From an uncultured Bacteroidota bacterium (GTDB taxonomy: Bacteria > Bacteroidota > Bacteroidia > Chitinophagales > Chitinophagaceae): a DNA stretch of 64,000 nt. Made by a program: the position numbers and the translations under genes. The notes below the pieces were generated by a model. It saw only the letters and a program-made list of their open reading frames with translations. It did no database searches and was not told where the DNA came from. Shown piece after piece: positions 10,495-19,741 of this stretch. The stretch is taken from contig CAIYPC010000359.1 of NCBI GenBank assembly GCA_903927975.1, positions 1-64,000 of the forward strand, written 5' to 3'. How positions within the stretch are numbered: position 1 is the first letter of the stretch; each line of letters starts with the position of its first letter.

Positions 10495-10911
10495 TCGTGT
10501 GCTTTTATATTAAAAATTATTTGCCAGATGATGGGATTGCAAAGGAGATGGCTTGGCTGGCTTATTTCGGAGGATTGGGTACGGATCAATCTATAAAACT
10601 TCAAGATTGCTATATAAGCATGTCTATGAACAGAAAATATTTGCTTTGTTGCTGATGGCTAATTCAGGAAGGAAGGAGGATTTCAGAGTTATAAGTGATG
10701 CATTTTATGCTGAGGTTCACTTATGTAAAAAACTATTGTCTTTTTGTAAGCTTAAAGTAATTGATAAGAATGGATTTAAAAAAGAAACAAGGAGGATATC
10801 AATAATAGAGAAATCAGAAGAAAGGTTTAAAAAGAGAGTGTAAATCTAAAAACGATTTTTGGATTATGCAATTGGCTAGCAAAAAAACATATCCACATAA
10901 AACATGCTGCG

Positions 10912-12084
10912 TTATTTCACCATAAAAGGCAGCGTGGTCATTTTTTTTGTTTGCATATTGAGCGCACGTATAAAATAAACACCTTTTGCTAATTGGTGTG
11001 CGAAGGCAATATTTGCAGTTGGCGTATTAAAAAAATTATTTTGTATCAACCTGCCATCGGAAGCAAAAATGCTTACATCCCAATTTGATGTATTACCAAG
11101 AACAACATTGATAAAATCAACAGCGGGATTGGGATAAACATATACGCCACTTCCGTTTTCAATATTGATCCATCTTACTTCAGAATATTTTATGTTGCCA
11201 TCAGCACTGACTTCTTTCAGCCTGAAATATAATATGCCTTTCGTTCCTTCAGTAATTGGATAGCCGTACACGTAAGCTCCGCTTCCGTCTTTCACAACTG
11301 ATGCAACCATGCCAACGCTATCAAATATTTTACCATCATTGCTTACTTCAATTTCATAATTATTTCCCCACGATTCGTTTTGGGTTTGCCATTGAAGGTT
11401 AGCTAATTGATTTGATTCTTTTATGACAGTAAATGCGGTAATAGATTGCGGGAGGATACTTGCACTGCAGTAATAATAGGTCATATATATATTCATCGTA
11501 TCTCCAACGGAAGAAATGATCGCAGAGTTTGCTCCACTCGTAACAGCAACATTTGTTTTCGGAGTATTATCAAATATCACAAAACCAGTGCCCAAAAAAC
11601 CAACAACTGAAGAAGTAATTGAATCATTGATGATATGTGAAGATAATAAAGGGAAATATTTTGATGAGGCGTTTGTGCCTGCTCCTACAGTATCATCCCC
11701 GGGCTGCAAAGTAAAAGGCCCTTTGCTGACTGAAGTTGTATTTGTTAGAGGTGCACTCAATGCGCTGATTGAAATTGTATCATTTCGGGTAGATGTGACT
11801 GTGTAAACATCTTGCACCGAGCCAGCGTTCTGCATCTGAAATTTTGCGCCCACAGAAATGACCGCTTTGATATCAACAGACATCAGTGTGCCAACGGATG
11901 GATCAAATTGAGGGAAGGCAAATCCCCACGCATTATTCCCTGTGCCGATTAATGAAATATTATAAGAAACGCTTTGTGATGAAGCTAATGAACATTGTGC
12001 ATTCAGCTTTGAAGTGAGTATTGTTGCAAATAAAATTGCAAATAGGATAGGTTTCAAGACAGTAGTTGGTTTAACTGGTTTCAT
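10912..12084 (-). CDS. T9SS type A sorting domain-containing protein
   Basis: 390 aa, signal peptide, C-terminal GVYVYPNPAVDFINVVLG...LAKGVYFIRALN...LPFMVK. Confidence 0.85.
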   Translation of the reverse strand: MKPVKPTTVLKPILFAILFATILTSKLNAQCSLASSQSVSYNISLIGTGNNAWGFAFPQFDPSVGTLMSVDIKAVISVGAKFQMQNAGSVQDVYTVTSTRNDTISISALSAPLTNTTSVSKGPFTLQPGDDTVGAGTNASSKYFPLLSSHIINDSITSSVVGFLGTGFVIFDNTPKTNVAVTSGANSAIISSVGDTMNIYMTYYYCSASILPQSITAFTVIKESNQLANLQWQTQNESWGNNYEIEVSNDGKIFDSVGMVASVVKDGSGAYVYGYPITEGTKGILYFRLKEVSADGNIKYSEVRWINIENGSGVYVYPNPAVDFINVVLGNTSNWDVSIFASDGRLIQNNFFNTPTANIAFAHQLAKGVYFIRALNMQTKKMTTLPFMVK

Positions 12085-12183
12085 AATAATGAACCCGTTT
12101 TAATATTGGATTTCTTTTACATAACTGTAAATGGGTATTTTTTATTGCAAAATTTGGAATAATTATTTTTCTTTATTATACTC

Positions 12184-13326
12184 TCAACCTTTCAGAACCT
12201 CTCGTGCAATCACTATTTTTTGTATCTCTGAAGTGCCTTCACCGATTGTGCAAAGTTTGCTGTCGCGATAAAATTTCTCTACCGGAAAATCTTTCGTATA
12301 TCCATATCCGCCAAATATTTGCACGGCATCTGTAGCAACTTTCACCGCCACTTCGCTTGCATAATATTTTGCCATCGCTGCTTCCTTCGTCATTGGCAAT
12401 TTTTCATTTTTTAAATTGGCAGCTTGCATGGTCAACAAATCGGCAGCCATAATTTCCGTTGCCATATCAGCAAGCTTAAAAGCAATACCTTGAAAATTTG
12501 AAATGGGCTGGTCGAACTGATGACGTTCTTTTGAATATTGAACGGCTGCTTCATAAGCACCTTTTGCAATGCCCACGGAAAGTGCGGCAATAGAAATCCT
12601 GCCGCCATCCAATACTTTTAGTGATTGCTTAAAACCCTCTCCAACTTTTCCCAACCGGTTTGCATCAGAAATTTTGCAATTATCAAAAATCATTTCCGCA
12701 GTTTCACTGGCACGCATACCCAATTTATTTTCTTTTTTCCCGCCAGAAAAACCTTTGGTGCCTCGCTCAACAACAAACGCTGTCGCATTGTCTTTGATTC
12801 GTGGCTCTCCGGTCCGCGCAACTACAACAGCAACATCACCACTTTTTCCATGTGTAATCCAACATTTTGTTCCGTTCAAAACCCAATCATCACCATCTTT
12901 AATAGCAGTGCATTTCATATTGCCAGCATCGCTTCCCGTATTTGGTTCCGTCAATCCCCATGCACCCAAATACTCGCCTGTAGCCAGTTTGGGGAGATAT
13001 TTATTTTTCTGTTCTTCGTTGCCGAAAGTTAAAATATGATTTGTGCAAAGAGAATTATGCGCTGCCACACTCAAGCCGATTGAACCACAAACTTTTGCTA
13101 TTTCCTGAATTATCGATACATACTCAATATAACCAAGCCCTGCCCCACCATATTCTTCTGGCACCAGAACGCCCATGATTCCGAGCTTACCCATTTCTTT
13201 AAAAATATGTGCGGGAAATTCCTGTACCTCATCCCATTCCATTACATGTGGCTTAATGTATTGCAACGCGAAATCTCTTGCTGAAGCTGCAACTTGTTGG
13301 GTTAATTCACTTATTTGAAAATCCAT
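12184..13326 (-). CDS. Acyl-CoA dehydrogenase
   Basis: 380 aa from [11 protein letters not shown]. Motifs [62 protein letters not shown]. The ORF-track start at 13404 is probably too far upstream. Confidence 0.93.
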   Translation of the reverse strand: MDFQISELTQQVAASARDFALQYIKPHVMEWDEVQEFPAHIFKEMGKLGIMGVLVPEEYGGAGLGYIEYVSIIQEIAKVCGSIGLSVAAHNSLCTNHILTFGNEEQKNKYLPKLATGEYLGAWGLTEPNTGSDAGNMKCTAIKDGDDWVLNGTKCWITHGKSGDVAVVVARTGEPRIKDNATAFVVERGTKGFSGGKKENKLGMRASETAEMIFDNCKISDANRLGKVGEGFKQSLKVLDGGRISIAALSVGIAKGAYEAAVQYSKERHQFDQPISNFQGIAFKLADMATEIMAADLLTMQAANLKNEKLPMTKEAAMAKYYASEVAVKVATDAVQIFGGYGYTKDFPVEKFYRDSKLCTIGEGTSEIQKIVIAREVLKG

Positions 13327-13357
13327 TGGGGAGTTTTTGCAGAGGTTATTAAAAGAA

Positions 13358-13387
13358 CCAGGCAACAACCATAAGGCCATTGCCTGG
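13358..13387 (-). terminator. Hairpin in the leader of the acyl-CoA dehydrogenase gene (terminator or attenuator)
   Basis: Arms ccaggcaa (13358-13365) and ttgcctgg (13380-13387). The minus strand continues TTCTTTTAA, with the ATG about 30 nt downstream. Confidence 0.5.
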
Positions 13388-13441
13388 CAAAATTGGACAA
13401 ACAATCATTAGCAATTCGTACTGCCGTTCTCAACGGCTAAA

Positions 13442-13470
13442 CAAATATACATAACTAACAGTTGTTAGTT
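13442..13470 (-). promoter_or_regulatory. Putative -7 element TATATTTG with adjacent palindromic operator AACTAACA-gt-TGTTAGTT
   Basis: Minus strand TATATTTG at 13442-13449 fits TAnnTTTG. Palindrome arms 13453-13460/13463-13470 lie directly upstream. Confidence 0.55.
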
Positions 13471-14415
13471 TTCTAAATAGTAAGAAATTTTTTGAAAGAT
13501 TTCGGGAGTGATGATTGCTATCTGTTTCAGGTCATCAACGGATTTATAATTGCCATGCTGAGCACGGTATTGCACAATCGCATTGGCAAGATTCCATTTT
13601 ATATAAGGATGCAGTTTCAATGTGTTTGCATCGGCAGTATTGATATTAATCTTTTTTATTTTGCTATTATCAATCTTTAAATATGGTTTTATTTTTTGAA
13701 AAGTTGAATCAGGCAAATTGTAGATTTCGCCAATTTGTTCCACCGCATAAAAGCCTCCGAGCTTTTCACGAAAGCTAACAATTCTATTGGCAAGTTTGCT
13801 GCCAATGCCCGGCAAGCTGATAAGTTTAGAAGTGTCCACATCATTAATATCAATCGCTGTAAAAACTTTTGATGTGCGTTCCGGAAAATATTTCTTGCTA
13901 TCTGCTTCTGGCTTTTCTTCTTTGTTATGTGAATATTGATTTTCAATTTTCACATAAGGCTTCAATCTCAAATATTCATTTTCCCTTACACCATAAATTT
14001 TTTCTAAGTCTTCAGGCTTTCGGAATTTTCCTCCTTTTGATAAATAATTTTGAATTGTGTGTATTGCTTTTTCTCGAAGCCCTAATCTTTTCCAATCCGC
14101 CGCTGCTAAAGTGTTTGGATCAAAATAAAATAGTTCTCCTTTTAAATCTTCCTCTTTCTTTCGGGTAGGTTCAGGATAATTATTTTTATAATCATCATCT
14201 TTCTTCACAAAAGCATTTGAATCTTTCTTTTCAGTCTTTAATTGTGCCATTTCATTTTTGAATTGTTCAAATTGTTGTTTGTTGTTTTTATTTTTTGGAG
14301 ATGAAAAAAAGTATGGCAATACAAATATCACGATGATAAGCACAATCAAAGTAATAACCCCGATGCGCTCCTTTTTTGTGAATGAAAAATATTCCTTCAG
14401 TTTGTTCTTTAGCAT
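13465..14415 (-). CDS. Helix-hairpin-helix (ComEA-like) protein with N-terminal membrane anchor
   Basis: Repeated HhH motifs DTSKLISLPGIGSKLANRIVSFREKLGGF and NINTADANTLKLHPYIKWNLANAIVQYRAQHGNY. Start taken at MLKNKLKEYF. Confidence 0.85.
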   Translation of the reverse strand: MLKNKLKEYFSFTKKERIGVITLIVLIIVIFVLPYFFSSPKNKNNKQQFEQFKNEMAQLKTEKKDSNAFVKKDDDYKNNYPEPTRKKEEDLKGELFYFDPNTLAAADWKRLGLREKAIHTIQNYLSKGGKFRKPEDLEKIYGVRENEYLRLKPYVKIENQYSHNKEEKPEADSKKYFPERTSKVFTAIDINDVDTSKLISLPGIGSKLANRIVSFREKLGGFYAVEQIGEIYNLPDSTFQKIKPYLKIDNSKIKKININTADANTLKLHPYIKWNLANAIVQYRAQHGNYKSVDDLKQIAIITPEIFQKISYYLEN

Positions 14416-14628
14416 AATAAAAAAGTGAATGCCTAAATTAAGCATCCACTCAATACAAAAACTACTACTTTGAGGTAGTACGGAATATGTGTATGAAAAA
14501 TCTATCAGAATAAAATTTGAGTTATAACTTAAGATCCATCAGTATCATTTATAATATTTCGTTTTCCCTAAATACTTATTCAAAATATTTTTTAGGATAT
14601 GCATTTACGTTATTTTTAAACTGATGTT

Positions 14629-15330
14629 TTAATAACGATAAGGAGCATAATAACGTGGACGATATCTTGGTCTTGGTGAACGTGGGCGAGGCCTCTGCTC
14701 AGGCATTATCTTTCCCAACCCGATGACGATGCCTGCATTCAGACTGAACTGTAGCACACCTGCATAGGAAGCGTATGTCGTATTATTATTATTGCCTACA
14801 TAAAAACTTTGACCAGAACCATCGATTGGAGCCAATAACTGGGCTTTGAACCTCAAGCCAAACCATGGATTGAAATAAACATTTGTTCCAAGTTCAGCAC
14901 CAACTGTGAATTTTGTGTCATTGGAATATCCATATCCTCCGGGAGTAAAAATAGAAGCACCCAACAAGCCTCCGATAAAAGGTCTTACAGGCGAGCCTGG
15001 AACATTAAATGTTTGCACAGGCCCGAACATGATATTATCAATTGCCATATTTCCTTTCGTAATCGGCGCTTCCTGCGGACCATAATTATATGCGCCAGAA
15101 GTAGTGCTCATGTGATTATACAGGAGTTCAAAGCCAATTCTTCTATTCACATTAAACATTACAGAGCCACCTAAATTCAGATTGCCATCAATTTTGCCGT
15201 AAGTATTATAATCACTCACCCTATCCGAAAAAGTGTAACCAGCAGATGGCATCAACTCAATATAAGCCTGGGCGAAAGAAGCACCAGCGAGAAAAAGCAC
15301 AGCGCTCAACGTAAGCATCCATTTTTTCAT
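14629..15330 (-). CDS. Outer membrane beta-barrel protein with Arg/Pro/Tyr-rich C-terminal tail
   Basis: MKKWMLTLSAVLFLAGASFAQ signal peptide, barrel-like strands, C-terminus RPRPRSPRPRYRPRYYAPYRY. Confidence 0.75.
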   Translation of the reverse strand: MKKWMLTLSAVLFLAGASFAQAYIELMPSAGYTFSDRVSDYNTYGKIDGNLNLGGSVMFNVNRRIGFELLYNHMSTTSGAYNYGPQEAPITKGNMAIDNIMFGPVQTFNVPGSPVRPFIGGLLGASIFTPGGYGYSNDTKFTVGAELGTNVYFNPWFGLRFKAQLLAPIDGSGQSFYVGNNNNTTYASYAGVLQFSLNAGIVIGLGKIMPEQRPRPRSPRPRYRPRYYAPYRY

Positions 15331-15461
15331 ACTATATTTTTGTTTTAGTTTAAAAACATAAGACGTAAAAACAAACTCAGCGTTTGTTTTCCAATTGTTA
15401 ATGAGATAGCTAGCCATATAGGCAGGTTTACAATTATCAGACCAAGGAGAGAAATGAAAGT

Positions 15462-16238
15462 TTAAACACTTATCTGCAGACCGTCGTAAGCAAGTTGCAT
15501 TCCTTTTGGCAGCGAGGAGTTTATAGAATCATTTAAGCCCAATTGATGGCTTATATGGGTGAAATATGCATTTGGGATTTGCAATTCATTAACAAGACTA
15601 ATTCCTTCTTCTAAATTAAAATGAGAAATGTGCTTTTCTTTCCTCAATGTGTTGAGCACAAGAATCTCGCTTCCTTTAATTTTTTCTTTTTCTGATTCTT
15701 CAATTCTGTTTGCATCAGTTATATAAGTAAATTTTCCAAACCGAAAACCAAGCACTGGCATTTTCATGTGCCATACCAAAATAGGGGTAATGGGAATATC
15801 ACCAACAATAAATGGTTCTGTTGCAATGCTGTTTAATTTAATTTCCGGGATGCCCGGATAACGTATATCAGCAAATGCATAAGGAAATTCGCGGATGATG
15901 ACTTCCTGTGTCATTTCATTTGCAAAAACCTGCATCGGCTTTTTTGAAAAGAAATTATATGCACGAACATCATCCAACCCTGCAACATGATCTTTGTGAG
16001 GATGAGTGAAAACAATCGCATCTAAATGCTTCACATTTGCACGAAGCATTTGATACCGAAAATCTGGCGTGGAATCAATCACTAATGTGGTTGTTGCAGA
16101 TTCAACAAGAATGCTTGAACGAAGGCGCTTGTCTTTTTTATTGGTTGATGCGCAGACTTCGCAAGGGCATGCGATCATTGGCACACCGCTGCTGGTGCCC
16201 GTTCCGAGAAAAGTGATTTTTAATGATGGGTAGCTCAC
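15462..16238 (-). CDS. MBL-fold metallo-hydrolase (PhnP-like)
   Basis: GTGTSSGVPMIACPCEVC, IDSTPDFRYQML, FTHPHKDHVAGLDDVR. Confidence 0.9.
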   Translation of the reverse strand: MSYPSLKITFLGTGTSSGVPMIACPCEVCASTNKKDKRLRSSILVESATTTLVIDSTPDFRYQMLRANVKHLDAIVFTHPHKDHVAGLDDVRAYNFFSKKPMQVFANEMTQEVIIREFPYAFADIRYPGIPEIKLNSIATEPFIVGDIPITPILVWHMKMPVLGFRFGKFTYITDANRIEESEKEKIKGSEILVLNTLRKEKHISHFNLEEGISLVNELQIPNAYFTHISHQLGLNDSINSSLPKGMQLAYDGLQISV

Positions 16239-16255
16239 GCAGCAAAAATAAGAAA

Positions 16256-16311
16256 GCTAATTGGCTAATTTGATAATTTGGCGGCTCGAAATTAGGGCAT
16301 TGGCTAATTAT
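16256..16311. repeat. 8-nt word array
   Basis: gctaattg gctaattt gataattt ..., followed by further ctaatt words. Confidence 0.55.
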
Positions 16312-16592
16312 CACATTTGCAAATTACCCGCTTCATATTTTGCAATTACTTCGTCAAAAACTTTTTTTGTTTCGGGAGAAAGCATTTCCGGCTGAATGCT
16401 GAGTTGCGGGATAATATCAATCAGTGTATTGATGCGACCTTCAATTTGAAGAAATTTATTCAGCACCACTACTTTCTTCTCTTCAAGAATGCAATAGCCA
16501 CTTTGAAAATTTCCTCTTTCATAGCGTGCAATGTATCCGGTTTCGTCTAATATCTTTTCTATTTTATCTAAAGTCGTCTGTGTATATTTCAT
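16311..16592 (-). CDS. Conserved hypothetical protein
   Basis: 93-aa complete ORF between an MBL hydrolase gene and porX. Confidence 0.65.
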   Translation of the reverse strand: MKYTQTTLDKIEKILDETGYIARYERGNFQSGYCILEEKKVVVLNKFLQIEGRINTLIDIIPQLSIQPEMLSPETKKVFDEVIAKYEAGNLQM

Positions 16593-16688
16593 GCCCCTGT
16601 CCCCCTAAAGGGGAATTTTATTAACCACAAAATTAAATCATGCCTGAAGATATCTAAGAGAGAGTTGCCCTATTTTTATCCACAGTAA

Positions 16689-18251
16689 TTATGCGTTTTT
16701 GCTCGTCATTTTTATCACTGGCACAATCATTTCTTCCATGCTTACTCCGCCATGTTGAAATGTGTTGCGGTAATAATTAGCGTAATAATTATAATTGTTG
16801 GGATAACATAAGAAGCCATCTTCTTTTGCAAAAATGAAAGATGAGTTTACAGTTGGCGTTGGCAAACCGGCTTCTTTGGGATCGCGGAATGCAAGCACTT
16901 CTTTTGGTTCATAATTAAGATTGCGACCATGCTTATAACGAAGATTTGCTGTTGTTTGTTTATCACCAATCACTTTGCAAGGTGTTTTCACACGAACACT
17001 TCCGTGATCTGTTGCAAGCACAATATTTATTTTTTTATCGGCAATTCTTTTCAATGCCTGATGAAGCGGGGAATGTTCGAACCAACTTGTAGTAATACTT
17101 CTATAACTTGTTTCATCGCTCGCTAATTCTTTCAGCACTTCCATTTCTGTTCTTGCATGAGAAAGCATATCAACAAAATTGTAAACGATGATATTAATAT
17201 CATTATTCAACAAATTGTGAATATTGCTCACCAGATCATGACCAGCCTGATGGTTCAACACTTTTGTGTAAGAAAATTTTAGGTTCTCTTTTTTTGCGCG
17301 TTTTAATTGTGCCCTAAAAAAATCTTCTTCAAATAAATTTTTGCCACCTTCTTCTTCATCATTTTTCCATTGCTGAGGAAATTGCTTTTCAATATCAAGT
17401 GGCATCAGCCCTGCGAAAATAGCATTACGACAATATTGTGTGGCAGTGGGCAAAATGCTATAAAAGGTATCTTCCTCCAAGATGCGAAAGCTCTCTGCAA
17501 AAATTGGTTGTATTGCCTTCCATTGATCAAAGCGAAGGTTATCCAACAAAATGAAAAATGTAGGAACTCCTTTTTCAATGTTCGGAAAAACTTTTGATTG
17601 AAATAATGTGTGAGACATTACAGGCGACACACTATTTTTTGGGTTTATCCAAGATGTATAATTTTTGGAAATAAATTTGAAGAACTCCGTATTTGCTTCT
17701 TGTTTTTGCGTCTGAAAAACTTCGCGCATTTCGGGGCTGTCACTTTTTTCCATTTCCAGTTCCCAATAAACTAATTTTCGATAAATTTCCATCCATTCAT
17801 TATAATCAGGATTGCTATTTAGCGCCATGAACAGATTTCGAAATTGTTGCTGATATGCTGTGGTTGTTTTTTCTGCAACCAATCTTTTATTATCAATAAT
17901 TTTTTTCAGGCTCAGCAATACCTGATTTGGATTTACAGGCTTGATCAGGTAATCCGAAATCTGGCTGCCAATCGCTTCATTCATTAGGTTCTCCGTTTCA
18001 TTCTTAGTGATCAGCACCACCTTAACCTGCTGATTCATCTCTTTTATTTTTGCCAATGTTTCAAGCCCTGTAATGCCAGGCATTGATTCATCGATCAATA
18101 CGACATCCACCACATTGTCTTTCACATAATCAATCGCATCAAATCCATTCGTCATGGAGTTTACTTCATAGCCTTTGCTTTCTAAAAAAACAATCTGCGA
18201 TTGAAGGCTTTCAATCTCATCATCAACCCAAAGTATTTTTCCTAATGCCAT
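16689..18251 (-). CDS. porX: PorX-type response regulator with PglZ/alkaline-phosphatase-like domain
   Basis: 520 aa. CheY-like receiver (ILWVDDE, VLIDESMPGITGLETL, KPVN) fused to a PglZ domain (FFILLDNLRFDQWKAI, LATDHGSVRVK). Confidence 0.93.
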   Translation of the reverse strand: MALGKILWVDDEIESLQSQIVFLESKGYEVNSMTNGFDAIDYVKDNVVDVVLIDESMPGITGLETLAKIKEMNQQVKVVLITKNETENLMNEAIGSQISDYLIKPVNPNQVLLSLKKIIDNKRLVAEKTTTAYQQQFRNLFMALNSNPDYNEWMEIYRKLVYWELEMEKSDSPEMREVFQTQKQEANTEFFKFISKNYTSWINPKNSVSPVMSHTLFQSKVFPNIEKGVPTFFILLDNLRFDQWKAIQPIFAESFRILEEDTFYSILPTATQYCRNAIFAGLMPLDIEKQFPQQWKNDEEEGGKNLFEEDFFRAQLKRAKKENLKFSYTKVLNHQAGHDLVSNIHNLLNNDINIIVYNFVDMLSHARTEMEVLKELASDETSYRSITTSWFEHSPLHQALKRIADKKINIVLATDHGSVRVKTPCKVIGDKQTTANLRYKHGRNLNYEPKEVLAFRDPKEAGLPTPTVNSSFIFAKEDGFLCYPNNYNYYANYYRNTFQHGGVSMEEMIVPVIKMTSKNA

Positions 18252-18289
18252 TTTGATTTATGATTTATGATGTTTGAAGAAGAAGCCAT

Positions 18290-18352
18290 GAGCTGTGAGC
18301 TTCGATCTGTGAGCGGTGCTGCTCGAAGCTCATAGCTAATAGCTCACAGCTC
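18290..18352. repeat. Inverted heptamer array, nine heptads
   Basis: gagctgt gagcttc gatctgt gagcggt gctgctc gaagctc atagcta atagctc acagctc. 12-bp perfect arms 18290-18301/18341-18352, plus a competing 9-bp pair 18297-18305/18323-18331. Confidence 0.9.
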
Positions 18353-18360
18353 TATCTATT

Positions 18361-18368
18361 CAAAATTA
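18361..18368 (-). promoter_or_regulatory. Putative porX -7 element (TAATTTTG)
   Basis: Minus strand TAATTTTG fits TAnnTTTG upstream of the porX ATG (18251). Confidence 0.4.
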
Positions 18369-18437
18369 ATTTATCTGCGCAGCAATACTAACTTTGCAAA
18401 TCCTTTTCAGATGTTTTAACAAATATATACCACAGCA

Positions 18438-19658
18438 ATGGCCGCAGATAACCGAAAAATAATCAACGATCCTGTTTATGGTTTCATCACTTTAGATTAT
18501 CCTTTGCTGCTGCAAATTATTGCACATCCTTATTATCAGCGCCTTCGCCGAATTCATCAAATGGCTTTTGCGCATTTGGTTTATCCTGGAGCTGTTCATA
18601 CAAGATTGCATCATTCTCTCGGCGCATATCATTTAATGTGCAACGCTTTGAGCGAGCTAAAAAATAAAGGAATCGAAATCACTGAGGAAGAAGAACTGAG
18701 CGCAAAAATCGCCATCTTGCTACACGATATTGGTCACGGGCCTTTTTCTCATGCACTTGAAAATATATTGATCAAAAATGTGGAGCATGAAGCGATTTCT
18801 ATTTTGATCATGCGCATTTTGAATGAGGAATTCAATGGTCAGCTCACAATGGCTATCAATATTTTTACCAATAATTATCACAAAAAATTTCTGCATCAAT
18901 TAGTGTCCGGACAATTGGATGTTGATAGAATGGATTACCTCACGCGAGATAGTTTTTTTACGGGAGTTTCCGAAGGAGTGATTGGTTATGATCGCATCAT
19001 TAAAATGCTCACTGTTTATGAAGGAGAATTGATGGTGGAAGAAAAAGCAATTTATTCTATTGAAAAATTTTTGGTGTCGAGAAGGTTGATGTATTGGCAA
19101 GTCTATCTTCACAAAACAGTTTTGTGCGCTGAAAAAATGTTGGTGAAAATTGTGGAGCGGGCAAAACAATTGGTCGCAGAAAATGGAACGTTACTATCTG
19201 GTTCGGCATCGCTTGATTTTTTTCTTGGCATTTCTTCAGATGAAGATGTAATTGAAAAAAATATCGACAAATTTTGTCTGCTCGATGATTATGATCTGAC
19301 AAGCGCAATCAAGAACTGGATGTTCCATCCCGACAAAATATTATCTACACTTTGCCGGTTTATTATCGATCGCCATTTATTAAAAGTTATCCTACAGGCA
19401 AACCCATTTAGCGAAACCTACGTACAGGAATTGAAATATAAAGTGATGGAAGAGTTTGGTTTTAATGAAGAAGAAGCATCTTACTTTGTCATCACAGGTG
19501 AAACGAGGAACACAACCTACAATACGTCTGATGAGCGAATCAATATTCTTTTTAAAAATGGGAGCGTGAAGGACATTTCACAAGTTGATAACGCATTAAT
19601 TCATCAAACTTTGTCGAGCGCTGTTAAAAAATTTTATATTTGCTTTGCAAGAAAATAG
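18438..19658 (+). CDS. HD domain-containing phosphohydrolase
   Basis: 406 aa. HTRLHHSLGAYHL, ILLHDIGHGPFSHALE, LDVDRMDYLTRDSFFTG. Confidence 0.92.
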   Translation: MAADNRKIINDPVYGFITLDYPLLLQIIAHPYYQRLRRIHQMAFAHLVYPGAVHTRLHHSLGAYHLMCNALSELKNKGIEITEEEELSAKIAILLHDIGHGPFSHALENILIKNVEHEAISILIMRILNEEFNGQLTMAINIFTNNYHKKFLHQLVSGQLDVDRMDYLTRDSFFTGVSEGVIGYDRIIKMLTVYEGELMVEEKAIYSIEKFLVSRRLMYWQVYLHKTVLCAEKMLVKIVERAKQLVAENGTLLSGSASLDFFLGISSDEDVIEKNIDKFCLLDDYDLTSAIKNWMFHPDKILSTLCRFIIDRHLLKVILQANPFSETYVQELKYKVMEEFGFNEEEASYFVITGETRNTTYNTSDERINILFKNGSVKDISQVDNALIHQTLSSAVKKFYICFARK

Positions 19659-19733
19659 TTCATTGCTCATAGTTGATGGTTCATAGAAGAGCAAGTTGTT
19701 GTTATCAACCATGAACTATTAACTATCAACCCC
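19657..19733. repeat. Heptamer array with inversion
   Basis: agttcat tgctcat agttgat ggttcat agaagag caagttg ttgttat caaccat gaactat taactat caacccc. Confidence 0.85.
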
Positions 19734-19741
19734 AAAAATTT

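Noticed and set aside
10553-10843. + strand 96-aa ORF upstream of the 1667-aa gene
   Set aside because: No recognisable family or convincing start. It overlaps the dispersed attgataagaatggattt motif, so it was kept as non-coding.
12569-13039. + strand 156-aa and 135-aa ORFs
   Set aside because: Antisense to acyl-CoA dehydrogenase, with no independent support.
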